Below are positions 51,535 to 60,640 of a stretch of DNA of 64,000 bases, piece after piece (positions within the stretch are counted from its first letter, which is position 1; the number at the start of each line of letters is the position of its first letter). The DNA lies in the NCBI GenBank assembly GCA_035644395.1, contig DASQOR010000083.1, forward strand, positions 54,600 to 118,599. Direction: 5' to 3'. Source of the DNA: JBGPLJ01 sp035644395 (GTDB lineage Bacteria > Pseudomonadota > Gammaproteobacteria > Steroidobacterales > Steroidobacteraceae). The notes under the pieces are model-generated. The model did no database searches, was not told the origin of the DNA, and worked only from the letters and a program-made list of their open reading frames with translations. The position numbers were made by a program, and so were the translations under genes.

Positions 51535-52821
51535 ATGAAACTCACCGACGACGAACGCGCCATGCTCGACGGCCGTGACGGCCCCGCCCGCCGCAAGGCG
51601 ATGGAATTGCTGGTCCGCTACGGCGAAGCGCTCAATGCCGAGCGCTTCGTCGAGACGACGAACGTCGCCGGCGTACCGGGCACGTCGAATCCCTTTCTCG
51701 AGAATTATTACCGCGAAGCGGGTGATCGCTATGACGTGATCTACTCACGCTTCGATCTCGACAGCGATGAGGTCGTCGAAGTCCCGCGCATCACGGTGCA
51801 CGCGTGCCACCTCCAGGGCGGCATCGACCCGGAGAACTGGCAAGCGCTCGGCGCGAAGCCGGAGCACCTGAAGATCAGCCAGGCCGGCGAAGCCTCGGCC
51901 GCGGCTCACGGCATCAGGATCCTGAAGACCTGCACGCCGTATCTCGCGGGCAATGTGCCCGGGAAGGGCGAGCACTGCGCGTGGATGGAATCGTCCGCCG
52001 TCGTGTACTGCAATTCCGTGCTCGCGGCGCGGACCAACACCGAAGGCCGCGAAAGCACGAGCGCCGCCATGCTCACCGGACGCATCCCGGACTGGGGCTT
52101 TCATCGCGAGGACTTCCGCGTCGCGACCCGGCACATCGAAGTCGATGTGCCGGTCGACGATATTCTCAACTGGGGCATGCTCGGCTATTTCACCGGCGAC
52201 ACGGTCGGCGAGCACATTCCGGTACTCACCGGAAAATACGGCACGCCGGGTCTCATCGACCACAAGCACTTCGGCGCGGCCGCGGCGTCTTCGGGCGGCG
52301 TCGAGATGTATCACATGGTCGGCGTCACGCCGGAATCGCCTTCGCTCGAGGTTTCGCTTGACGGCCGACGGCCGGTCGAGACGATTCGCTACGGCAAGGC
52401 AGAGCAGCGCAAGACCTACGAAACGCTGAACGCGCGCGGCAGCAGCCAGGACGTCGATTTCGTCATGCTCGGCTGCCCGCACTACTCGCTCGAGCAGGTG
52501 AAGGACGCCTGCCGGCTGCTCGCGGGCCGGCGCGTGAGCGAGCACAGCAAGCTCTGGATCTTCACCTCGCGCGCGGTCCGGGCGGTCGCCGACCGCGAGG
52601 GCTACACCAAGCTCATCCGCGATGCCGGCGGCGTGCTCCTGACCGACACCTGCTCGGCGATCGGCCAGGCGGTTCCGCCCGGCACGAAAGTCGCGGCGCT
52701 CGACTCCGCCAAGCAGACCCACTACCTGCCCGCCATCATGGGCATCGAGGCGTGGTTCGGCACGACCGCCGATTGCATCGACGCCGCGACGACCGGGCGC
52801 TGGAATGGAAAGTTGCCATGA
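51535..52821 (+). CDS. Aconitase X catalytic (large) subunit
   Basis: A 428-aa AcnX (formerly DUF521) large subunit: KISQAGEASAAAHGI, KTCTPYLAGNVPGKGEHC, WMESSAVVYCNSVLAARTN and TDTCSAIGQ. Cysteines suited to an Fe-S site are present in the CTPYL, YCNSV and DTCSA segments. Characterised relatives are cis-3-hydroxyproline dehydratase and archaeal phosphomevalonate dehydratase. The usual 3-hydroxyproline partners (proline racemase-type and imine reductase genes) are absent, so that substrate is unlikely. It overlaps its small subunit by 4 nt. Confidence 0.9.
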   Translation: MKLTDDERAMLDGRDGPARRKAMELLVRYGEALNAERFVETTNVAGVPGTSNPFLENYYREAGDRYDVIYSRFDLDSDEVVEVPRITVHACHLQGGIDPENWQALGAKPEHLKISQAGEASAAAHGIRILKTCTPYLAGNVPGKGEHCAWMESSAVVYCNSVLAARTNTEGRESTSAAMLTGRIPDWGFHREDFRVATRHIEVDVPVDDILNWGMLGYFTGDTVGEHIPVLTGKYGTPGLIDHKHFGAAAASSGGVEMYHMVGVTPESPSLEVSLDGRRPVETIRYGKAEQRKTYETLNARGSSQDVDFVMLGCPHYSLEQVKDACRLLAGRRVSEHSKLWIFTSRAVRAVADREGYTKLIRDAGGVLLTDTCSAIGQAVPPGTKVAALDSAKQTHYLPAIMGIEAWFGTTADCIDAATTGRWNGKLP

Positions 52822-53276
52822 GTGCTCCGGATTTCATCCTGAAGGGACGCAAGGTCGTCGGCGGCTGTGTCGAGGGCGAGGCACTAGTCACGACCCAGAC
52901 CATATCCGGCTGGGGGGGCGTGAACCCCATGACGGGCACCGTCATCGAGACCCGACATGAACTGCGCGGAGTCAGCTTCAAAGACCGGATCCTGGTCTTT
53001 CCGGGCGCCAAGGGGTCGTCCGGCTGGTCCGCGGTCTTTCATATGACGAGACTCGCAGGAGTTTCGCCCAAGGCACTCATTTTCAAAGAAATGACGACCA
53101 AGGTCGCGCTCGGCGCCGTCGTCATGCGGGTGCCGTCGATCACCGATCTCGACGAGGACCCGCTGGCGCTCATCGAGACCGGTGACTGGGTGAAAGTCGA
53201 TGCCGACCGCGGCGTCGTCGAGGTACGAAAGAAGGCAAAAGACCGGGTGGTACAATCCGCCTCGCCGTCGCGCTGA
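52818..53276 (+). CDS. Aconitase X swivel (small) subunit
   Basis: A 152-aa AcnX swivel-domain protein (formerly DUF126). The substrate-binding loop reads FPGAKGSSGWSAVFHM with the characteristic serines; VEGEALVTTQTISGWGGVNP is the N-terminal element. In many bacteria the two subunits are separate genes, as here. Start ATG overlaps the large-subunit stop. The product completes a two-subunit hydro-lyase. Confidence 0.9.
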   Translation: MSAPDFILKGRKVVGGCVEGEALVTTQTISGWGGVNPMTGTVIETRHELRGVSFKDRILVFPGAKGSSGWSAVFHMTRLAGVSPKALIFKEMTTKVALGAVVMRVPSITDLDEDPLALIETGDWVKVDADRGVVEVRKKAKDRVVQSASPSR

Positions 53277-53327
53277 CAAGGCCCGAACAAAGAGCCGGCG
53301 GCACCCAAGGACGTCCGGTAGGTGCCA

Positions 53328-55697
53328 ATGGACGCGACACGCCGAATCCCGCTTCTCGCGGCTGCCCTCCTCCTGTGCGTGGCGCTGCCCTGCACCGCAC
53401 GAACGTTCACCATCGCCATCGTCACGGACGGGCCGACCGAAAGACCGCTGGTCCCGCCGGAAGCCTTGCGGCGGGCGGCCGAGGCGGTGCTCATCGGCGG
53501 TGACGTCGAGATCGCCTGGCCAGCGGACAAGCAAATGCCGGGCGACTGGACGGTGCCCGGGATCCAGCGTGCGCTCGACCGCGCGCTCGCCGACAAGGAC
53601 GTGGACGTCGTACTCGCGCTCGGCATCGTGGCCTCGAACGAAGCCGCCAAGCGCAAGGACCTCGCGAAACCCGTCATTGCGCCGTTCGTGCCGGACCCGC
53701 TGCTGCAGAGTTTCCCGCTCAAGGCAAACCGCAGCGGCCGCCACAATTTCACCTACATAACGACCTTCAACGGCATCGAGAATGAGCTCAAGCGCTATGC
53801 CGGCATCGTGCGCTTCAAGCATCTTGCGGTGCTCGTCGATGAGCTGACGCTCGAGGCGGCGCCCGCGCTCAAAGGCAAGGCGGATGCGGTTGCGCAGGAA
53901 CTCGGCGCCACGATCGCCCTCATTCCCGCGAAGGACTCCGTCGATGCCATCCTGCAGTCGATTCCCGCGGACACCGATGCCGTCTATGTGACCTCGATCC
54001 CGCGACTCACGGACGCCGAGTTCACGGATCTCGCCAATCGCATTGCCAAGCGGCGCCTGCCGAGCCTCTCGCGCGTCGGCCATCACGACGTTCAACTCGG
54101 GATCCTGTTCGCGACGCAGGGCAATCCGGGCGACTACGACCGGCTCGCGCGGCGCATTGCGCTCGAAGTCCAGCGCATCGCGGCCGGCGAGGATCCGGCG
54201 ACCTTCGAAGTCGGCTTTCCAGCCGACATGCGGCTGGCGATCAACATGCACACGGCACGGGTCATCGGCTTCTCGCCCCGCTGGGCCGACCTCACGGACG
54301 CCGTGCTCTACAACGCCGAGGAACCGGGCACGCTCGAGACGCTCTCGCTCATCGAAGCGCTGCGCGCCGCGCTCGCCGAAAGCCCGACCCTGGAAGCGAG
54401 CGCCGCCGAAGCCGCCGTCGCCGCCGACGAGGTGCGCGATGCCCGCTCGCAGCTCCTGCCCCAGCTCACGGCATCCGCGACCGCGACGCAGATCGATGCA
54501 GACCGCGCGAGCCCGCAGCTGCAAGCGGAAAAATCCTCGAACGCGGCGCTCGATCTGCGCCAGCTGATCTATTCCGAACGCGCCTGGGCGGGCTACAGCA
54601 TCGCGCAGAAACTGCAGCAGGCCGCCGACGAGCAGCACCGCCAGACCTTGCTCGATACGCTGCGCTCGGCCGCCGACGCGTACCTCCATCTGCTGCGCGC
54701 CAAGTCCGTCGAATCGGTGCGACGCGAGTACGTGGAGAACACCCGCAAGAATCTCGAGATCGCGCGAATCCGCGAAGCGGTCGGGCTCTCGCAGCATTCC
54801 GATTACCTGCGCTGGGTCTCGCAGCTCGCCGGCGACCGCGCCAATCTCCTGAGCGCCGAGGCAACCCGCCGCCAGGCCGAAACGGAAGTCGCGCGCGTCA
54901 TCCACCGGCCCGGCAACCGGCCGTTCGCGACGGTCGAGAGCGGTCTCGACGAACCGATGCTCCTCGTTTCCGACCCACGCACGCAGGCCTACATCGAGAC
55001 GCCGGCGAAGTGGCTCATTTTCCAGGAGTACTCGGTCGCAAGCGCGCTCGAGAAATCGCCGGAACTCGCCGCGATCGACGCGCAGGCGAGCGCCCAGGAG
55101 CGCAGCCTCAAGTCCGCGCAGCGTGCGTATTACCTGCCCGACCTGGCTCTCCAGGCGCAAGGGAGCGACCTCATCGAGAAGAGCGGCGCCGGCTCGCAGC
55201 CGTTTCCCGGCGCTCCGGACGATGAATCCTGGAACGTGTCGGTACAGGCCTCGATTCCGATCCTCACGGGCGGCGCGCGCGGCGCAGCCACCGCTGAGGC
55301 TCGCCACCGGCTGCGACAAGTCAACGCGCAACGCTCGGCGACGGCCGACGCGGTCGAAGCCCGGACGCGCGCGGCGCTGCACAGCACGGCGAGTTCCTAC
55401 CCTGCCATCGATCTGTCGCGCGAAGCAGCGACCGCCGCGCGGCAGAATCTGGCAATGGTGACCGATGCCTACAGCAAGGGCGTCGTCTCGGTCACCGATC
55501 TCACCGACGCGCAGAACGCGGCGCTCAATGCGCAGCTCGGGGAAGCGGAAGCGAAGTACACGTTCCTCATCGACTTCGTCGAGGTGCTGCGCACCAGCGC
55601 CAGCTACGACATCCTGTTGGATCCGGCCTCGCGGGAAGCCTGGTACAACCGCATCGATGCCTGGTTTCGCGACCACGCTGCGCCCGCCCAGGAGTAG
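53328..55697 (+). CDS. Outer-membrane efflux factor (TolC family) fused to a periplasmic substrate-binding domain
   Basis: A 789-aa exported protein (signal RRIPLLAAALLLCVALPCTA). Residues about 25-330 form an ABC-transporter substrate-binding-like domain (PF04392 type): FTIAIVTDGP at the start and INMHTARVIGFSPRWADL at its end. Residues about 340-780 are a TolC-type outer-membrane factor with long alpha-hairpins (SLIEALRAALAESPTLEAS; LRSAADAYLHLLRAK; YSKGVVSVTDLTDAQNAALN). The break between domains is smooth, so it is a true fusion. It is 51 nt after aconitase X and 3 nt before the adaptor gene. A GTG two codons upstream is an alternative start. Confidence 0.87.
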   Translation: MDATRRIPLLAAALLLCVALPCTARTFTIAIVTDGPTERPLVPPEALRRAAEAVLIGGDVEIAWPADKQMPGDWTVPGIQRALDRALADKDVDVVLALGIVASNEAAKRKDLAKPVIAPFVPDPLLQSFPLKANRSGRHNFTYITTFNGIENELKRYAGIVRFKHLAVLVDELTLEAAPALKGKADAVAQELGATIALIPAKDSVDAILQSIPADTDAVYVTSIPRLTDAEFTDLANRIAKRRLPSLSRVGHHDVQLGILFATQGNPGDYDRLARRIALEVQRIAAGEDPATFEVGFPADMRLAINMHTARVIGFSPRWADLTDAVLYNAEEPGTLETLSLIEALRAALAESPTLEASAAEAAVAADEVRDARSQLLPQLTASATATQIDADRASPQLQAEKSSNAALDLRQLIYSERAWAGYSIAQKLQQAADEQHRQTLLDTLRSAADAYLHLLRAKSVESVRREYVENTRKNLEIARIREAVGLSQHSDYLRWVSQLAGDRANLLSAEATRRQAETEVARVIHRPGNRPFATVESGLDEPMLLVSDPRTQAYIETPAKWLIFQEYSVASALEKSPELAAIDAQASAQERSLKSAQRAYYLPDLALQAQGSDLIEKSGAGSQPFPGAPDDESWNVSVQASIPILTGGARGAATAEARHRLRQVNAQRSATADAVEARTRAALHSTASSYPAIDLSREAATAARQNLAMVTDAYSKGVVSVTDLTDAQNAALNAQLGEAEAKYTFLIDFVEVLRTSASYDILLDPASREAWYNRIDAWFRDHAAPAQE

Positions 55698-55700
55698 CCC

Positions 55701-56786
55701 ATGACTTTGCAGCGCTTTCTCGCCATGACCGGCCTCGCGCTCGCGATCGGCTCAACGGTCGCGGCCTGCAAGGAGAAGGAGCAGCCGGCGGTACCGCGCG
55801 CCGTGCGCGTGATGTGGGTCGCCGGCGGTGCGGCCGGCCAGAACTCGACCTACACGGCGGACATCCGCTCACGCTACGAATCGGATCTCGGCTTCCAGGT
55901 CGGCGGCAAGATCGCGCAACGCATGGTCGACGTCGGCGCGCAGGTAAAGAAGGGCACCGCCCTCGCCCGCCTCGACGAACAGGACTTGAGGCTCGCCGTC
56001 GAATCCTCGCAATCCGCGGTGAACGCCGCCAAGGCCGAGCTCGACCGCGCCAAGTCGGACGAAGCGCGATTTCGCGACCTGCTCGAACGCGGGCTCACGA
56101 CGGCGGCAACCTTCCTTGCGCAGCAAACGCAGACGAAGACCGCGCAATCGCGCTACGAGCAGATGTCCGCCGACCTGCAACTGCGCCGCCAGCAGCTCGG
56201 CTACGCGACCTTGCGCGCGGATCGCGACGGCGTCATCACACGCACCTATGCCGACGCGGGCTCGGTGGTCGCGCAGGGTCAGAGGGTCGTCGCACTCGCG
56301 CAGCCGAGCGCCCCGGAAGCGGTCTTCGACGTCGCCGAACAGCGGGTCGATGAGGTGCGAGGCGAGCCCAGCATCGAAATCGTCGTGCTGTCGCTGTCCA
56401 ATACCAAGCTCGGCGGGAGCATCCGCGAAGTGAGCCCGAGCGCGGATCCGGTGACGCGGACCTACCAGGTACGCGTCTCGATCGAGAACCCGCCGCCGAA
56501 CCTGCGGCTCGGAATGACGGCCACGGTTACGCTGCGTCGTACCGGCCCCGCCCCGATGATCAGCGTTCCCGCGACGGCGCTCTTCCAGAAGGACGAAAAG
56601 CCCGCGGTCTGGATCGTGAAGGCTGACAAGAAACTGGAACTGCGCCCGATCACGGTCGATCACTTCGACACGCTGAGTGTCGCCGTCGCGAGCGGCCTCG
56701 CGCCGGGTGAAATGGTCGTGACGGCCGGCGTTCACAAGCTCGCCGCCGGCGAAACCGTGCGGATCCTCGGCGACGTCGCCCCATGA
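55701..56786 (+). CDS. RND efflux periplasmic adaptor lipoprotein
   Basis: A 361-aa membrane-fusion protein. The lipobox is GSTVAAC (Cys 23). The lipoyl/barrel-sandwich halves (SDLGFQVGGKIAQRMVDVGA and TLRADRDGVITRTYADAG) flank a coiled-coil hairpin (about 95-155), followed by beta-barrel and membrane-proximal domains ending VHKLAAGETVRI. It links the inner-membrane pump to the TolC-like partner. It overlaps the permease gene by 4 nt. Confidence 0.92.
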   Translation: MTLQRFLAMTGLALAIGSTVAACKEKEQPAVPRAVRVMWVAGGAAGQNSTYTADIRSRYESDLGFQVGGKIAQRMVDVGAQVKKGTALARLDEQDLRLAVESSQSAVNAAKAELDRAKSDEARFRDLLERGLTTAATFLAQQTQTKTAQSRYEQMSADLQLRRQQLGYATLRADRDGVITRTYADAGSVVAQGQRVVALAQPSAPEAVFDVAEQRVDEVRGEPSIEIVVLSLSNTKLGGSIREVSPSADPVTRTYQVRVSIENPPPNLRLGMTATVTLRRTGPAPMISVPATALFQKDEKPAVWIVKADKKLELRPITVDHFDTLSVAVASGLAPGEMVVTAGVHKLAAGETVRILGDVAP

Positions 56787-59700
56787 GCGGTTTCAATGCC
56801 TCAGCCTGGGCGCTGACGCACAAGTCCTTTGTCGGATTCCTCATGGCCGTGGCGACCGCGGCGGGATTTCTTTCCTACGAGAAGCTCGGACGCGACGAGG
56901 ATCCGCCCTTCACCATCAAGACGATGATCGTGCAGGCCAACTGGCCGGGCGCAACCGCCGAGGAAGTGGCGCGGCAGGTGACCGACCGCATCGAGAAGAC
57001 GCTCGAGTCGCTCAAGTACATCGACTACACCTCGAGCTTCGCCAAGGCGGGCCAGACCGTCATCATGGTGAATCTCAAGGACACGACGCCGCCGGGCGCC
57101 GTGCCCGACCAGTGGTACCAGGTTCGCAAGAAGATCAGCGACATGCGCTACCAGCTCCCCGAAGGGGTGCAGGGGCCGTTCTTCAACGATGAATTCGGCG
57201 ACGTCTACGGCGTCATCTACGGCTTCACCAGCGACGGCTTCACCTACCGGGAGCTGCGCGACTACATCGAATTCGTGCGCGCGGAACTCCTGCGCACGCC
57301 CGACGTCGGCAAGGTCGATCTCATCGGCGTGCAGAACGAAGTCATCTACGTCGATTTCTCGACGCGGCAGATGTCGAGCATGGGCCTCGATCCGGACGTC
57401 ATCGCGGCGACGCTCAGGGTCCAGAACGCCGTGGTCGCTTCCGGTGTCGTCGAAACGGACAACGAGCGCATCGCCATTCGCGTCAGCGGCCAGTTCGATA
57501 CCGTCGAGAACATCAGCAACATCAGCGTCCGCGCGAATGAGCGCTTCGTGCGCCTCGGCGACATCGCCAGGGTCTCGCGCGGCTACGAGGATCCGCCGAC
57601 GACGATGTTCCGCTACCAGGGCGAGCCCGCCATTGGCCTTGGCATCTCGATGTCGGCCGGCGGCAATATCCTCGACCTCGGCCGCAACGTCGAAGAAGCC
57701 ATGAAGCGCATCACGCAGGCGCTGCCGGTCGGCATCGATGTGCACCTCGTCGCCAACCAGCCGCACGTCGTCGAGGAATCGGTCGGCGCCTTCACGAGCG
57801 CGCTCTTCGAAGCGATCGGGATCGTGCTGCTCGTGAGCTTCGTGAGTCTCGGGCTGCGCGCGGGGCTCGTCGTCGCGATCTGCATCCCGCTCGTGCTCGC
57901 CCTCACCTTCCTCGTGATGGAGTTCTTCAAGATCGACCTGCAGCGCATCTCGCTCGGCGCGCTCGTGATCGCGCTCGGCCTCCTCGTCGACGACGCGATG
58001 ATCGCGGTCGAGATGATGGTGCTCAAGCTCGAGGAAGGCTGGGACCGCTTCCGGGCGGCGACCTTCGCTTACACCTCGACCGCGTTCCCGATGCTCACCG
58101 GCACGGTGGTCACGATCATCGGTTTTGTTCCCGTCGGCTTCGCGAAGAGCGGCGCGGGCGAGTATTGCTTCACGCTCTTCACCGTCGTCGCCATCGCGCT
58201 CTCGGCGTCCTGGATCGTCGCGGTCATCTTCACGCCCTTCGTCGGCTCGGCCGTGCTGAAGGAGCTGAAACATGCCGCGGGCGGCGGCCACCACGAGGGC
58301 CGTTTCGCCAAGTGGTTCCGGCCGGTCCTCATCCGGGCGCTGGCGCACCGCAAGCTGGTGCTTGGCGGCACGGCGGCGGCATTCGTCCTGGCCGTGGTCG
58401 CATTCGGTTTCGTGCAGCAGCAGTTCTTTCCGGCCTCCGACCGCCCGGAACTCCTTGTCGACCTGCGCCTGCCCCAGAACGCGTCCATCGAAGCGACGCT
58501 TGCGCAGGTCAAACGCGTCGAGAAAATCCTCGAAAGCGATCCGGACATCGTGAGCCACACGTTCTACGTGGGGTCCGGCGCCGTGCGTTTCATCCTGGCC
58601 CTGAACGTCGAACTTGCGAACTCCAACTTCGCGCAGGCCGTCGTCATCACGAAGGGCTTCAAGGAGCGCGACGCCGTGCAGAAGCGGCTCGCGCGGATCC
58701 TCGACGAGCAATTCGACTTGCTGGCCGCGCGCGTGCAGCCGCTGCAGCTCGGTCCGCCCGTTTCCTGGCCCGTGCAGTACCGCGTAGGCGGGCCGGATAT
58801 CCCGACGGTGAAGCGCTTTGCCAACCGGATCGCCGACGTGATGCGCTCGCACCCCGCTTCCCAGATCGTCGCCTTCGACTGGATCGAGACCGGCAAGTCC
58901 GTTTTCATCGACGTGAACCAGGACAAGGCACGCATGCAGGGCGTGAGCTCCTCGCAGATCGCAAGCGCGCTCAACAGCCTCGCGAGCGGGCGCACCGTGA
59001 CGCAGGTGCGCGACGACATCTATCTCATCGACCTGCGCGGCCGGGCCGCCGATGCCGACCGCAGGGACCTGAAATCCGTGCGCGAACTGGAACTGCACGT
59101 CGGCGGCAACACGGTGCCGCTCGAGCAGATCGCGACCTTCCGCTACGAGCTCGAAGACCCGATCGTCTGGCGCCGCTATCGGCTGCCGACGATCACCGTG
59201 AGCGGCGAGCTCAGGAAGGGCGTTGAGGCCGCGAGCGTCGTCGAGGATCAGAAGGCGGCGATTGCCAGGATCGCCGCGGAGCTCCCGGCCGGCTACAAGA
59301 TCGAACTGGGTGGCACCGTCGAATCGAGCAGCAAGGGCTCGAGCTCGATCACGGCCGTGGTGCCCGTGATGCTGATCGGCATGGTGATCGTCATCATGAT
59401 CCAGCTGCAGAGCGTGCAGAAGCTCATCATGGTCCTGCTCACGGCGCCGCTCGGCATCATCGGCGTCAGCATGGCGCTCCTTGCCACTTTCCGGCCCTTC
59501 GGCTTCGTCGCCATGCTCGGCGTTTTCGCGCTCATCGGCATGATCATCCGGAACGGCATCGTGCTCATCATGCAGATCCGCGATCATGAGAAGGCCGGCC
59601 AGCCTCGCTACGAGGCCATCATCGACGCGACCATGCATCGCATGCGCCCGATCCTCCTCACAGCGGCCGCAGCCATCCTCGGCCTGATCCCGATCGCGGG

Positions 59701-59872
59701 CGAGGTGTTCTGGGGCCCGATGGCCTTCGCGATGATGGGGGGCCTGCTGGTCGCAACCATCCTCACGCTCATATTCCTGCCGGCCCTCTACGCGGCCTGG
59801 TACCGGGTGCAGCCCGGCTCCGTGGCGACACCCGACGGCGGTGCTAAAATCCCCGCGCCCGATCCACACTGA
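56783..59872 (+). CDS. RND efflux permease (HAE-1/AcrB-like)
   Basis: Proton-driven tripartite pump subunit of 1029 aa with 12 helices and two large periplasmic loops. The proton-relay aspartates are in GLLVDDAMIAVE (D403, D404), and the second half ends GMIIRNGIVLIMQIRDHE and GPMAFAMMGGLLVATILTL. The N-terminus keeps FLMAVATAAGFLSYEKLGRDEDP. Substrate cannot be read; embedding in a catabolic operon suggests export of a pathway substrate or toxic intermediate. Confidence 0.94.
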   Translation: MSGFNASAWALTHKSFVGFLMAVATAAGFLSYEKLGRDEDPPFTIKTMIVQANWPGATAEEVARQVTDRIEKTLESLKYIDYTSSFAKAGQTVIMVNLKDTTPPGAVPDQWYQVRKKISDMRYQLPEGVQGPFFNDEFGDVYGVIYGFTSDGFTYRELRDYIEFVRAELLRTPDVGKVDLIGVQNEVIYVDFSTRQMSSMGLDPDVIAATLRVQNAVVASGVVETDNERIAIRVSGQFDTVENISNISVRANERFVRLGDIARVSRGYEDPPTTMFRYQGEPAIGLGISMSAGGNILDLGRNVEEAMKRITQALPVGIDVHLVANQPHVVEESVGAFTSALFEAIGIVLLVSFVSLGLRAGLVVAICIPLVLALTFLVMEFFKIDLQRISLGALVIALGLLVDDAMIAVEMMVLKLEEGWDRFRAATFAYTSTAFPMLTGTVVTIIGFVPVGFAKSGAGEYCFTLFTVVAIALSASWIVAVIFTPFVGSAVLKELKHAAGGGHHEGRFAKWFRPVLIRALAHRKLVLGGTAAAFVLAVVAFGFVQQQFFPASDRPELLVDLRLPQNASIEATLAQVKRVEKILESDPDIVSHTFYVGSGAVRFILALNVELANSNFAQAVVITKGFKERDAVQKRLARILDEQFDLLAARVQPLQLGPPVSWPVQYRVGGPDIPTVKRFANRIADVMRSHPASQIVAFDWIETGKSVFIDVNQDKARMQGVSSSQIASALNSLASGRTVTQVRDDIYLIDLRGRAADADRRDLKSVRELELHVGGNTVPLEQIATFRYELEDPIVWRRYRLPTITVSGELRKGVEAASVVEDQKAAIARIAAELPAGYKIELGGTVESSSKGSSSITAVVPVMLIGMVIVIMIQLQSVQKLIMVLLTAPLGIIGVSMALLATFRPFGFVAMLGVFALIGMIIRNGIVLIMQIRDHEKAGQPRYEAIIDATMHRMRPILLTAAAAILGLIPIAGEVFWGPMAFAMMGGLLVATILTLIFLPALYAAWYRVQPGSVATPDGGAKIPAPDPH

Positions 59873-59928
59873 CGGGGCCGCCTGCCGCGGCTCCGCCATA
59901 GACGAACGACAGACGAAGAGGTGCCGCC

Positions 59929-60606
59929 ATTACCAAGCACATCGCTGTGCGCGAGATCGCGCGACCCGACCCCGCCGCCATCGCCACGCTCGGCACCCAT
60001 GGCGTCGCCACGGTGCACGAGGCCCAGGGCCGCGTTGGCCTGCTCGCCTCCTACATGCGTCCTATCTATCCGCGCGCCGCCGTTGCGGGCGCGGCTGTCA
60101 CGGTTCTCGTGCCGCCGGGCGACAACTGGATGATTCACGTCGCGGTCGAGCTCTGCCAGCCGGGCGACGTGCTGGTCGTCGCGCCGAGCTCGCCTTGCAG
60201 CGACGGCTACTTCGGCGACCTCCTCGGCACGTCCCTCATGGCGCGCGGCGTCAAGGCCCTCATCATCGATACCGGCGTGCGCGATGTCGCGACGCTCACC
60301 GAGATGAAGTTTCCCGTCTGGTCGAAGGCCATCTGGGCGCAGGGAACCGTCAAGGCGAGCCTCGGCGCGGTCAACGTCCCGATCATCTGCGCGGGCCAGC
60401 GCGTCGAACCGGGCGATGCGGTCGTCGCCGACGACGACGGCGTCGTGGTCGTGCCGCGGGCCGACGCCGTGAAGGTCGCGGCGGCGGCCAGCAAGCGCGT
60501 GGCGGACGAGGAACAGAAGCGCAAGCGCCTCGCCACTGGCGAACTTGGACTCGATATCTACGGGATGCGCGAGAAACTCGCCGCCCTCGGCCTCGAGTAC
60601 AAGTGA
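59929..60606 (+). CDS. ligK: 4-carboxy-4-hydroxy-2-oxoadipate aldolase (LigK/GalC type, RraA fold)
   Basis: Class II aldolase that splits CHA into pyruvate and oxaloacetate and also decarboxylates oxaloacetate. The sequence follows LigK closely: GVATVHEAQGRVGLLASYMR, PPGDNWMIHVAVE, SSPCSDGYFGDLLGTS and VIVADDDG-like VVADDDGVVVVP, with the metal/substrate residues in DTGVRD. The first standard start is GTG at 59947. Homology suggests six more residues, beginning ITKHIAVREI from ATT at 59929, which has AAGAGGTG 5 nt before it. It lies 56 nt after the efflux permease and 34 nt before galD. Confidence 0.9.
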   Translation: MTKHIAVREIARPDPAAIATLGTHGVATVHEAQGRVGLLASYMRPIYPRAAVAGAAVTVLVPPGDNWMIHVAVELCQPGDVLVVAPSSPCSDGYFGDLLGTSLMARGVKALIIDTGVRDVATLTEMKFPVWSKAIWAQGTVKASLGAVNVPIICAGQRVEPGDAVVADDDGVVVVPRADAVKVAAAASKRVADEEQKRKRLATGELGLDIYGMREKLAALGLEYK

Positions 60607-60640
60607 AAGACCCCGCGCGGCTTTCAGGTAGCGGCAAGTA

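Noticed and set aside
51535..53276. cis-3-hydroxyproline utilisation genes
   Set aside because: Only the AcnX subunits fit; no proline racemase-like, imine reductase or hydroxyproline transporter genes are adjacent.
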